Part shown: positions 28,066 to 36,310 of the stretch, one piece after another
Position numbering within the stretch: the first letter of the stretch is position 1
Layout of the letters: the number at the start of each line of letters is the position of its first letter
Assembly: GCF_900116665.1 (NCBI RefSeq)
Contig: NZ_FPBK01000002.1
Location: 1 to 54,229, forward strand
Length of the DNA stretch: 54,229 nucleotides
Origin: Pustulibacterium marinum
Lineage (GTDB): Bacteria; Bacteroidota; Bacteroidia; Flavobacteriales; Flavobacteriaceae
Direction of reading: 5' to 3'
Made by a program: the position numbers and the translations under genes
Notes under the pieces: generated by a model
Database searches by the model: none
What the model was told of the DNA's origin: nothing
Seen by the model: only the letters and a program-made list of their open reading frames with translations

Positions 28066-28290
28066 ATATTGTGTTATGTTTCTAATTTGCTTTACGTTAA
28101 TCAATTTTAAAAAAGAACTAAAAGCACTTTAGTTATGGTCATGTTTTACTGCGCTGCAAGATAGGATTTTAAGTTTAAGTAAAATATCATTTTTTAAGAT
28201 TATATAGATATATATTGCATTAAATTGATATTTATCATGTTTTTATGGGCTAGAAGTTAATAATTTAGAAGTTTTGCTTTTCAAAAAATA

Positions 28291-28316
28291 AAAAACCAGC
28301 CCGAAAGCTGGTTTTT
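28291..28316. terminator. Terminator after the alcohol dehydrogenase gene
   Basis: A perfect 10-bp stem AAAAACCAGC / GCTGGTTTTT with loop CCGAAA. Read on the minus strand it is followed by a T-rich tail, 25 bases after the stop at 28341. The rest of the 275-bp gap up to 28065 is AT-rich with nothing recognised. Confidence 0.9.
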
Positions 28317-28340
28317 ACAATACGTTTATACAGTTGTAAA

Positions 28341-29393
28341 TTATGCTCCTTTAAGAGATTTCATATCGATTACAAATCTATATTTCACATCGGCTTTTAC
28401 AACTCTGTCCCAAGCCTCGTTGATATTCTGAATGTCTATCATTTCGCATTCAGGTAATACGTTATGTTCTCCACAGAAATCAAGCATTTCTTGTGTTTCT
28501 TTAATTCCTCCAATCATGGAACCGGCAATGTTTTTTCGTTTTGAAACGAGTAACCCACCATGAACGGCGTCTAGTGGTTCAATGGCACCAACCATTGCCA
28601 TGGTTGTATCTCTTTTCATTAAAGTTACATATGGGTTTACATCATGACCTACGGGAACTGTATTCAGTAAAAAATCAAAAGAGTTTGCATGTTTTTTCAT
28701 TTGTTCCTCGTCTGTTGAAATTAAAACTTCATCAGCTCCAAGCATTTTGGCATCATCTGCTTTTCCTGGTGAACGCGTAATCATTACAACATGTGCACCA
28801 ATAGCATGAGCAAATTTGATACCCATGTGTCCAAGTCCACCAAGACCAATAACACCTACTTTATCTCCTTTTTTTACATTCCAATGTTGTAATGGAGACC
28901 AAGTGGTGATTCCTGCACAAAGTAGCGGTGCAACTTTAGCAATATCTAAGTTTTCAGGAACACTTAAAACAAATTTTTCATCTACTACAATTTTTTCTGA
29001 ATAACCTCCGTAGGTATGGCCGCCCAAGTGTTTGTCTGCTCCACCATAGGTCATAGTAGCGCCGTTTTCACAATATTGTTCCAAATGTTCTTTACAAGCG
29101 CTACATTCCTGGCATGAATCTACCATACAACCAACGCCAACCAAATCGCCAGTTTTAAATTTTGTCACTTCATCACCAACTGCGGTTACGCGGCCAACAA
29201 TCTCATGTCCCGGTACTACAGGATATTTTGCCGGACCCCATTCACTTCTTGCGGTATGAATATCACTGTGGCAAACTCCACAATAAAGAATATCAATTTG
29301 TACGTCGGTAGCTACAAGATCTCTTCTGTCGATTTGTAATAAATCCAATTCGGCAGTTTCTGATTGTACTCCGTATGCTTTTACATTTTCCAT
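28341..29393 (-). CDS. Zinc-dependent NAD(P) alcohol dehydrogenase, CAD/YahK-like
   Basis: 350 residues, medium-chain dehydrogenase/reductase. Catalytic zinc ligands are C38 (CGVCHSD), H63-E64 (GHE) and C159 (APLLCAG). The structural zinc has the four-Cys set C94, C97, C100 and C108. The Rossmann motif GLGGLGHMG is at about 182-190, and the TRSPGK after the second strand (205-210) favours NADP over NAD. It probably reduces aldehydes in the cytoplasm. It is followed closely upstream by a luciferase-like oxidoreductase gene on the same strand (40-bp gap), so co-transcription is possible. Confidence 0.93.
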   Translation of the reverse strand: MENVKAYGVQSETAELDLLQIDRRDLVATDVQIDILYCGVCHSDIHTARSEWGPAKYPVVPGHEIVGRVTAVGDEVTKFKTGDLVGVGCMVDSCQECSACKEHLEQYCENGATMTYGGADKHLGGHTYGGYSEKIVVDEKFVLSVPENLDIAKVAPLLCAGITTWSPLQHWNVKKGDKVGVIGLGGLGHMGIKFAHAIGAHVVMITRSPGKADDAKMLGADEVLISTDEEQMKKHANSFDFLLNTVPVGHDVNPYVTLMKRDTTMAMVGAIEPLDAVHGGLLVSKRKNIAGSMIGGIKETQEMLDFCGEHNVLPECEMIDIQNINEAWDRVVKADVKYRFVIDMKSLKGA

Positions 29394-29432
29394 AGTGTAT
29401 CTTTTTTAAGGGTTTTTAATATTTTATATTTT

Positions 29433-30464
29433 TTATAAAGACAAAGCCTTTTTTACCTCCGGAATTACTTTGGTTCCGTAAAGTTCTATGGCTTTCATAA
29501 GGTCTTTATGCTTTGGTCCACCAACATCAATGTGGGCAACAAATCTTGTTAATCCAAACATTTCAATGGTGTTAATTATTTTTTCGGTTACGGCTTCTGC
29601 TTCTCCCATGTAGAGAGCTCCTTCCGGACTCATACCTCCCAGAAATTGCATTTGACTGTATTTTGGCCATCCACGCTGGCTTCCTATTCTGTCCATTTGT
29701 GCTGCATAATATGGAAAATAGTTTTCAGTAAGATGCTCCATAGATTCACTTATAAAACTGTGTGAATGTACAGCAACTTGCATTTTACTCATGTCATGAC
29801 CATGTTTTTCATACTGTTCTTTGTAGAAGTCGATCATAGGTTTAAACTGCTTTGGCATTCCTCCAATAATTGCAAAAATTATAGGAAGTCCTAATCTTGC
29901 TGCACGATAGACAGATTCTGGTGTTCCACCAACGGCAATCCAAACGGGTAGCTTTTCTTCTGGTCTTGGATATAAAGTTTGATTGCGTAAAGGTGCTCTA
30001 AATTTTCCTTCCCAATTGATGATTTCTTCTTCATTCAATTGTAAAAGCAGATTTAATTTTTCCTCAAACAATTCATTATAATCACTTAAATTATATCCGT
30101 ATAAAGGAAAAGATTCTGTAAAACTACCACGACCGGCTACTATTTCTGCTCTGCCTTCAGATAGTAAATCAATGGTTGTAAAATCTTGATACACTTTTAC
30201 AGGATCTGCGGAACTTAAAACAGTTACGCCACTTGCCAATTTTATTTTATTTGTAACGGTAGAAAGTGCAGCCAATACTATTTCTGGGGAAGAAACAGCA
30301 TAATCTGGGCGGTGATGTTCACCAAGAACAAAGCTGTCTATGCCTATTTCTTCGGCAAGTTTCACTTGTTCTACCATTTCTTTTAAACGCTCTTGTGGAG
30401 ATTGAAACGCACCTTTTGAATTATCAAAGGTGAGGTCTCCAAACATTCCAATACCAAATTCCAT
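29433..30464 (-). CDS. LLM-class flavin-dependent oxidoreductase
   Basis: 343 residues, TIM-barrel luciferase-like monooxygenase family. Characteristic segments are the N-terminal MEFGIGMFGDLTF, SFVLGEHHRPDYAVSSPEI, the DFTTIDLLSEGRAEIVAGRG block and PVWIAVGGTPESV. It probably uses reduced flavin supplied by a separate reductase. Substrate unknown. It sits between the alcohol dehydrogenase and a secreted yellow-like protein gene on the same strand with gaps of 40-50 bp. Confidence 0.92.
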   Translation of the reverse strand: MEFGIGMFGDLTFDNSKGAFQSPQERLKEMVEQVKLAEEIGIDSFVLGEHHRPDYAVSSPEIVLAALSTVTNKIKLASGVTVLSSADPVKVYQDFTTIDLLSEGRAEIVAGRGSFTESFPLYGYNLSDYNELFEEKLNLLLQLNEEEIINWEGKFRAPLRNQTLYPRPEEKLPVWIAVGGTPESVYRAARLGLPIIFAIIGGMPKQFKPMIDFYKEQYEKHGHDMSKMQVAVHSHSFISESMEHLTENYFPYYAAQMDRIGSQRGWPKYSQMQFLGGMSPEGALYMGEAEAVTEKIINTIEMFGLTRFVAHIDVGGPKHKDLMKAIELYGTKVIPEVKKALSL

Positions 30465-30515
30465 TTTTGTTGTTTGTTTTTAATATAGTAACGATTTTCT
30501 GGAAATTACCTGATT

Positions 30516-31607
30516 TTAAGGTAATTTAACTTTATACATGGCATAAGGATATTCGGTTTTGTCTTTTCCATTGTTCCATTTAGGTAAACGCTGTAATTGT
30601 GAACAAGTGAAGTATAAATAACCATCCGAACCTGTACCAAGAGAATCGGGCCATAATAGTCGCGAATCTTTCACTAAAGTATGTAATTTTCCGTCCGGAC
30701 TCAGATATTGAATACTATAATCGGGGGAAGTAGTGAGGTAAATGTTTCCTTTTTCATCTGCTACCAAACCGTGAGTAATACCAACCTTTCCCATATCTTG
30801 AACTTTCTCAACAAGTGATTCGTTATCTAGATTTTCATCAGCTAAATATTTCGTTTCAATTCTGAAAAGATGCTCTTTGTTTATAGGTTTAAAATAGAAG
30901 TATTGGTAATCCTTTGTGAGCGCAATTCCGTTTACGTTTGAAGAAAATGGTTTTCCATTTTTGTCTTTCATTTCGTCTCCGTTATAAGTAATTACAATAG
31001 CATCTGCCTTTGTATATTTTGAATTTTGAAGAACTGTTCTTGTTTTTCCTGTTTGAAGGTTTAGTACCACAATTCCGGCTTGGCCAGGATCGGAGAGGTA
31101 AGCTAGATTTCTCTTTAGATCAACACGCACATCATTTAAACCAGAAGTAGCTTTATCAAGGTCTTCAAATAGATATGTTTTTTCAATAGTGTTAGTTTTG
31201 GTATTTATTTTAACCAATTTGAATTTTCCGGTATTGGCATCGCCATCACCAAAAATACTGCTTTTGCCTGCTGGCTTAGAATCTAAAACCCATACATAAT
31301 CTTCTGCATCTACATATAAATCTTGAACTCTTAGAAAGTGATTTTTATAAGTTCCTTTAGTATTCCATTCTTTATTGGGATATGGATATATATTTCCATC
31401 TTTTTCTTCTGTGAGGGTATATTTTCCGTTTCCATCATAATTAGGAAAAGCCACAAAAACTCTGTTTGTAGAGGTTACGCTTAAACCAATAGCCATGCTT
31501 TTTCCAAAGCTTGCTACTTGTTCTAAATCGTCGCTATGGATTCTTTTTTGGGAAGTTCCTGAAATGGAGTAGAGAAATAGGAATAGGAGGGGGAGTATTT
31601 TTTTCAT
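30516..31607 (-). CDS. Secreted yellow/major royal jelly protein-like beta-propeller
   Basis: 363 residues with a signal peptide (MKKILPLLFLFLYSISGTSQ). The remainder matches the MRJP/yellow propeller family: LEQVASFGKSMAIGLSVTS, the YPNKEW segment, RVQDLYVDAEDYVWVLDSK and LNDVRVDLKRNLAYLSDPG. The C-terminus is LLWPDSLGTGSDGYLYFTCS. Bacterial members have no firm function. The fold is shared with SMP-30/gluconolactonase-like hydrolases. It lies between metabolic oxidoreductases and the PUL, and the hairpin at 31702-31739 separates it from the PUL. Confidence 0.85.
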   Translation of the reverse strand: MKKILPLLFLFLYSISGTSQKRIHSDDLEQVASFGKSMAIGLSVTSTNRVFVAFPNYDGNGKYTLTEEKDGNIYPYPNKEWNTKGTYKNHFLRVQDLYVDAEDYVWVLDSKPAGKSSIFGDGDANTGKFKLVKINTKTNTIEKTYLFEDLDKATSGLNDVRVDLKRNLAYLSDPGQAGIVVLNLQTGKTRTVLQNSKYTKADAIVITYNGDEMKDKNGKPFSSNVNGIALTKDYQYFYFKPINKEHLFRIETKYLADENLDNESLVEKVQDMGKVGITHGLVADEKGNIYLTTSPDYSIQYLSPDGKLHTLVKDSRLLWPDSLGTGSDGYLYFTCSQLQRLPKWNNGKDKTEYPYAMYKVKLP

Positions 31608-31701
31608 CGATTGTTTTTCAGTAAAAATAGCCTCAATAATTGTGTATACAAATGTTTAAGCGTTAAGGCTTTCTTAAACCAATTGTTAAAAATGAAGCAA
31701 T

Positions 31702-31739
31702 AAAAAATGCTTTTCCGGGGGGAAGATGGAAAAGCATTT
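31702..31739 (-). terminator. Terminator at the end of the PUL
   Basis: A perfect 12-bp stem AAATGCTTTTCC / GGAAAAGCATTT with a G-rich 11-base loop. On the minus strand it is followed by a run of T, and it lies about 28 bases after the GlcNAc kinase stop. Confidence 0.88.
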
Positions 31740-31766
31740 CTTTACTGAGGGGTAAAGTTGGGGAAA

Positions 31767-32624
31767 CTAAATATTTACACGAAGTGGTATATGTATTAGT
31801 TCATCTATAGGCCTTCTAACAAATTTTCCGGCCTTCATATTATGTTTGTTTAAAACTTCATTAATCTGTTTTTGAGAGAAATAAGCAATAGAACCTACGA
31901 AATGAAGCGGGTATTTTTTTGCTTCCTCTAAGTACAGATTGATATGTGTGTCTACAAAAGATTCAATAGCCGATTTGATGAGTTCTTGAACAAAGGGATC
32001 TTCTAGATGCTGAAACAAAAACTTTGCATACGTAGCTAAATACGCATTTGCATTTGGTTTTTTGTACAGGTTCTCTTTAATGATTCCTGGATCTATGTCA
32101 AACTCAGCTTCAAACTTCGTTTTTAAATGTTCTGGTAGTTGGTTGAAAAAATATGCTCTGAGCAATAGTTTGCCCATGCTATTTCCACTGGCGTCGTCCA
32201 TAATGGTGTACCCCAAGGTTGGCATTCTGGTAATTATTTTTTCACCATCATAATAGCAACAATTGGAACCGGTTCCTAAAATGCTAACAATTCCGGGAGC
32301 ATCTTTTGTACAGGCGTGCACTGCTGCATCTAAATCTTCCAAAACTTGCAAATAGGTAGCCTTTTTAAAGAATAGTTGGAATACTGCTTTCACTTCTGTT
32401 TGGCTAATTACGGTTCCACAACCAGCTCCATAAAAATATACTTCGGTAACAGTATCTTTGATTTCTGCTAGTTCGTGACACTCTGTAAGTCTTTCCATAA
32501 TTTGCTTATTGGAAAGTATCGCAGGGTTTATGCCACGCGTACGCACTTTAAAAATAGGTTCCTTTTGCTCATTGATACCAATCCAATCACATTTGGTAGA
32601 GCCTGCATCGGCAATTAAAATCAT
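31767..32624 (-). CDS. BadF/BadG-type N-acetylglucosamine kinase
   Basis: 285 residues of the ASKHA kinase fold. Phosphate-1 loop DAGSTKCDW is at residues 6-14. The second phosphate loop is GIVSILGTGSNCCYYDG. DDASGNSMGKLLLR and VGSIAYFSQ are conserved segments in Bacteroidota GlcNAc kinases. The expected reaction is GlcNAc + ATP to GlcNAc-6-phosphate in the cytoplasm. It starts 18 bp after the nagB-fusion stop, so the two form one transcription unit, supplying the substrate for that fusion protein. Sugar specificity is inferred from context and family. Confidence 0.85.
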   Translation of the reverse strand: MILIADAGSTKCDWIGINEQKEPIFKVRTRGINPAILSNKQIMERLTECHELAEIKDTVTEVYFYGAGCGTVISQTEVKAVFQLFFKKATYLQVLEDLDAAVHACTKDAPGIVSILGTGSNCCYYDGEKIITRMPTLGYTIMDDASGNSMGKLLLRAYFFNQLPEHLKTKFEAEFDIDPGIIKENLYKKPNANAYLATYAKFLFQHLEDPFVQELIKSAIESFVDTHINLYLEEAKKYPLHFVGSIAYFSQKQINEVLNKHNMKAGKFVRRPIDELIHIPLRVNI

Positions 32625-32642
32625 ACAAGGTATTGGTGTTTC

Positions 32643-34577
32643 TTAATAAAAATAGCGTCTAAAAGCTTCTATCGCTGCATAATCTGCCAATCCTAAGCTA
32701 TGATATTTATCTGCCGTTGTTTTGTTTCTATCTTCTGCACGTACCCAGAATTCTCTACTATCATCTCCTTGAAACATTACACCATCTTTCTGAGACTGAT
32801 GATAAAAAATTGCTTTTCTTTTTCTTAGAACCTGGTCTGGACTCATAGGTACAGCCATGTCTATCTCGTGCATATCCCATTCATGCCAAGCACCACGGTA
32901 TAGCCAAACCCAGCAATCTTTCATGAAATCTTTGGTTTTGATTTCTTCCAACGCGGCAAAAATACCATCCAAGCAAACGCGGTGCGTTCCATGAGGATCT
33001 GCTAAATCTCCAGCAGCATAAATTTGATGTGGTTTGATCTCGTCTATGATATCATAAATGATTTTCACATCCTCCGGTCCAAGTGGTTTTTTCTTAACTT
33101 TTCCTGTTTCGTAGAACGGAAGGTTTAAGAAATGAACTTGTTCATCTGGAACGTTGAAATAACGAGTAGCTCCCAAAGATTCTTTCTGGCGAATGATTCC
33201 TTTTAACTGACGTGTTTCAGGTGAATCTGGGGCGTATTCTGTATTGCTAAGTACATCATCTACAACTTTTTTGTAGAATTCATCATCTGGATTTAAGCTT
33301 AAAGCAACTTCGGCAAATTTGATAGCTTCACCGTTAGAAACCGCAATGTTACCCGATGTTTGATAACATACGTGTACTTCATGTCCTTGACTTACCAAAC
33401 GGTCAAATGTACCTCCCATGGAAATTACATCATCATCTGGGTGTGGACTAAAAATAATTACTCGTTTCTTTTCTGGAGTAGCTCTTTCTGGTCGGTTGGT
33501 ATCATCTGCATTTGGTTTACCACCTGGCCAACCTGTAATCGTATGTTGAAGTTTGTTAAACATTTTAATGTTAAGGTCGTAAGCTGTACCTTCTTTTACA
33601 AGTAAGCCTTCCATACCGTTATCATTATAATCTTTATCTGTTAGTCTTAAGATAGATTTTCCTGTTTTTTCGCAAAGCCAAACAACTGCTTTTGCAGCTA
33701 AATCTTTTGACCATTCTGGAGAACCAACTAACCAAGGTGTTTTGATTCTTGTTAATTCAGCAACAGCTTCTACATCTAAAACAAATGTTACATTGTTATG
33801 ATTTTGAAGATAAGTTGCTGGCACGTGACCGTCTATTTCACCTTCTATGGTTTCTTTGATTATTTCAGCTTTGTTTTGTCCCCAAGCTAAAAGTACTACG
33901 CGTTTTGCTTCCATTACGGTTCTAATTCCCATTGTAATAGCTTTCTTAGGAACATTTTCCAATCCTAAAAATGCAGGAGCAGCGTCCACTCGCGTAATAT
34001 GATCAAGGGTAATTAAGCGTGTTCTTGAATTGGCATGAGAACCTGGTTCGTTGAAACCAATGTGTCCTGTTCTACCAATACCTAGTAACTGAAAATCGAG
34101 ACCGCCGTAGCTTTTGATTTTTTCTTCATAAGAAACGCAAAAATCGTAAATCTCTTCCGGTTGAATGTCTCCTTTTGGAATATTGATATTTTCTGGTTCA
34201 ATATCAATATATTTAAATAAGTGTTCATGCATGAAGTAATGATAACTCTGCGCATTTTGCGGTTGCATGAAATAGTATTCGTCAAGGTTAAAAGTAACTA
34301 CGTTTTTAAAACTCAGCCCTTCTTCCTTATGCTGGCGCACCAATTCTTCGTACACCCGAATAGGTGACGAGCCAGTTGCTAACCCTAAAATGCAAAGCTC
34401 ATTTTTTGCTTGTTTGCTTTTGATAAGGGAAGCGATTTCATTAGCCACTGTGGTAGAAGCGTCTTTTGAATTAGAAAAGACAACATTGTGAATTTTCTCG
34501 AAACGTGTGTTTTCAAAAATCCCGGCTTCTCTGTAGCTAATGTCAGATGCATTTGTGTATTGATCTTCAATAACCAT
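32643..34577 (-). CDS. nagB: Glucosamine-6-phosphate deaminase fused to PIG-L/LmbE-type deacetylase
   Basis: 644 residues, two enzymes in one chain. Residues about 25-290 are NagB: LGLATGSSP, the catalytic NLDEYY (D99), and GIGRTGHIGFNEPGS with H172 and E177. T170 stands where E. coli NagB has Asp141. Residues about 370-600 are a PIG-L/LmbE deacetylase: the HPDDD motif (H379, D381, D382) and DPHGTHR (H529, H532) reproduce its zinc and base residues. The NagB half converts GlcN-6-P to fructose-6-P and ammonia. The PIG-L half could remove acetyl from GlcNAc-6-P. Fusions like this occur across Bacteroidota, but the second activity is inferred. Operon with the GlcNAc kinase. Confidence 0.92.
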   Translation of the reverse strand: MVIEDQYTNASDISYREAGIFENTRFEKIHNVVFSNSKDASTTVANEIASLIKSKQAKNELCILGLATGSSPIRVYEELVRQHKEEGLSFKNVVTFNLDEYYFMQPQNAQSYHYFMHEHLFKYIDIEPENINIPKGDIQPEEIYDFCVSYEEKIKSYGGLDFQLLGIGRTGHIGFNEPGSHANSRTRLITLDHITRVDAAPAFLGLENVPKKAITMGIRTVMEAKRVVLLAWGQNKAEIIKETIEGEIDGHVPATYLQNHNNVTFVLDVEAVAELTRIKTPWLVGSPEWSKDLAAKAVVWLCEKTGKSILRLTDKDYNDNGMEGLLVKEGTAYDLNIKMFNKLQHTITGWPGGKPNADDTNRPERATPEKKRVIIFSPHPDDDVISMGGTFDRLVSQGHEVHVCYQTSGNIAVSNGEAIKFAEVALSLNPDDEFYKKVVDDVLSNTEYAPDSPETRQLKGIIRQKESLGATRYFNVPDEQVHFLNLPFYETGKVKKKPLGPEDVKIIYDIIDEIKPHQIYAAGDLADPHGTHRVCLDGIFAALEEIKTKDFMKDCWVWLYRGAWHEWDMHEIDMAVPMSPDQVLRKRKAIFYHQSQKDGVMFQGDDSREFWVRAEDRNKTTADKYHSLGLADYAAIEAFRRYFY

Positions 34578-34634
34578 TGTCTAATTGCTTTATTGGTGAA
34601 TTATAAAATTAGTGAAAATGCGTTGCGAGTTGTA

Positions 34635-34653
34635 GAAAATTCGACGAACAACG
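34635..34653. promoter_or_regulatory. Candidate PUL operator upstream of the nagB fusion
   Basis: Plus-strand GAAAATTCGACGAACAACG, about 60 bases before the ATG. The core TCGACGAACAAC differs at two positions from the copy upstream of susC. A weak -7-like TAATTTTA (34604-34611, minus strand) lies between motif and gene. Confidence 0.4.
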
Positions 34654-34705
34654 GATTACAGCAAACCAAAAATGCAATTAGACAATAGAAATTGCTAAAA
34701 AAGAT

Positions 34706-36112
34706 TTATTTTTTTACTTCATAACCTTTTATACCATAGTACATAAGGTATGCATAACAAATAATAGGTAATAAATATGAAACTTGAACACCAACGCTAT
34801 CTGCAAGTGCTCCTTGTATTAATGGAACAATAGCTCCACCTACAATAGCCATTACTAAAAGTGAAGATGCTTTGGAGGTTTCTTTACCTAGACTTTTAAC
34901 TGCTAAAGTGAAAATATTTGGGAACATTACCGAGTTGTACAAACCAATGGTGATCAAAGCCCACATAGCAAAATGACCTGTTCCAAAAACGGCAATCAAC
35001 AGCGCAATAATGATAATTCCACTGAAAACAGCTAACGTTCTGTTTGCTTTGTTTTTTCCGATGTAGAAGGCAATCAGATTTAGCACAACCAAGCCTACAA
35101 ATATAATCGCAAGGTCTAATTCTTGATTGGTAACCCAGTATGCGTATCCTAAGGAAAGTACACCAATGACCGCCAGGTATAAATTTCGTTTTTTGCTTGT
35201 AAGATCTGCCAAGAAGATAGAACCAAAAAATCTACCAACCATAGCGCCACCCCAATACATAGAAAGGTATAAACTTGCTTCATCATGCGTAAAACCTGCA
35301 ATAGAATCTTCCGCAAGGAAATTTACAAGAAAACTACCAATAGTAACTTCAGCTCCCACATACATAAAGATACCTACCATTCCCAGTACCAAATGTTTAT
35401 GACGGAAGATGCTTGCATTGGTATCGGTAACCAATTCATCATCGTCACCACCAACCGCAGGTAGTTTAAAAAGTTTGATAAGAACGGCCAAAACAACCAA
35501 AGTAATCGCAATTCCAATATAAGGACCTTTTACTGCGTCTGCACCAACATCTTCAGCAACGGTTCTAAAAATTAAATAACTACCAACAATCGGAGCTAAT
35601 GTGGTTCCAAGTGCGTTGAAAGCTTGCGTTAAGTTCAATCGGCTAGAAGCTGTTTCTGGTTTACCAAGTAAACTTGCATAGGGATTTGCTCCAATTTGTA
35701 AAATGGTAACTCCAGATGCTAACACAAAAAATGCGCCTAAGAATAAAGGATATTGAAGTGTTTCCGCAGCCGGATAAAACATAAGACTGCCTATTGCTGA
35801 TAAAATTAATCCTATTACGATTGCGTTTTTGTATCCAATTTTTAGAATAGGATCGCCTTTGGTAACAGAAATAATGTAGTAAATCAAAGAAATGATAAAA
35901 TAAGCAGCAAAAAATGTAAACTGAATGAAAATTGCTTCAGTGTAATTTAAATTGAAAACTGCTTTTAGTTTTGGAATTAAAATGTCGTTCATACTGGTTA
36001 TAAAACCCCACATGAAAAACAACGTTGTAATTACCGCTAACGGTCCACCATAGTTGGCGTTAGGGTTGTAGTTAGAGTTAGTGGTAGAAGCACCACCGCT
36101 TACTTGAGCCAT
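34706..36112 (-). CDS. Sugar MFS transporter, FucP/NagP family
   Basis: 468 residues with about twelve membrane helices, starting GPLAVITTLFFMWGFITSMN, the signature of the FucP/GluP/NagP branch of the major facilitator superfamily. Later family segments are GANPYASLLGKPETASSRLN and SLGKETSKASSLLVMAIVGG. It imports a monosaccharide across the inner membrane, probably by proton symport. With a GlcNAc kinase and NagB next door, GlcNAc is the likeliest cargo. Fucose is an alternative, since two fucosidases are in the locus but no fucose catabolic genes are. It has its own upstream promoter and candidate operator. Confidence 0.88.
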   Translation of the reverse strand: MAQVSGGASTTNSNYNPNANYGGPLAVITTLFFMWGFITSMNDILIPKLKAVFNLNYTEAIFIQFTFFAAYFIISLIYYIISVTKGDPILKIGYKNAIVIGLILSAIGSLMFYPAAETLQYPLFLGAFFVLASGVTILQIGANPYASLLGKPETASSRLNLTQAFNALGTTLAPIVGSYLIFRTVAEDVGADAVKGPYIGIAITLVVLAVLIKLFKLPAVGGDDDELVTDTNASIFRHKHLVLGMVGIFMYVGAEVTIGSFLVNFLAEDSIAGFTHDEASLYLSMYWGGAMVGRFFGSIFLADLTSKKRNLYLAVIGVLSLGYAYWVTNQELDLAIIFVGLVVLNLIAFYIGKNKANRTLAVFSGIIIIALLIAVFGTGHFAMWALITIGLYNSVMFPNIFTLAVKSLGKETSKASSLLVMAIVGGAIVPLIQGALADSVGVQVSYLLPIICYAYLMYYGIKGYEVKK

Positions 36113-36206
36113 TTGCTAGTATTTAAATTTGTTTGTGTTTGTTTGAATTCTTGTCTTCGCAAAAAAAGAGCACTTGAATTGCGCACTTGTGATGATAAGA
36201 ATTACA

Positions 36207-36239
36207 CAAATGTAAAATTCTCAATTCTTTTCGCATAAA
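36207..36239 (-). promoter_or_regulatory. Promoter of the sugar importer gene
   Basis: On the minus strand TACATTTG (36207-36214) matches TAnnTTTG exactly. A TTTA (36236-36239) lies 21 bases upstream as a weak -33 element. The leader is about 90 bases. Confidence 0.5.
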
Positions 36240-36280
36240 TTTATAAGTTAATAATCGCTTTTTTTGGTATTCGGTATGGT

Positions 36281-36300
36281 GTAAAAATCAACGAATACGT
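36281..36300. promoter_or_regulatory. Candidate PUL operator upstream of the sugar importer
   Basis: Plus-strand GTAAAAATCAACGAATACGT resembles the motifs before susC, GH2 and nagB (core TCAACGAATA against TCGACCAATA). It sits about 40 bases upstream of the -33 element, a typical activator position. It is the weakest of the four matches. Confidence 0.3.
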
Positions 36301-36310
36301 TTTCATTTTA

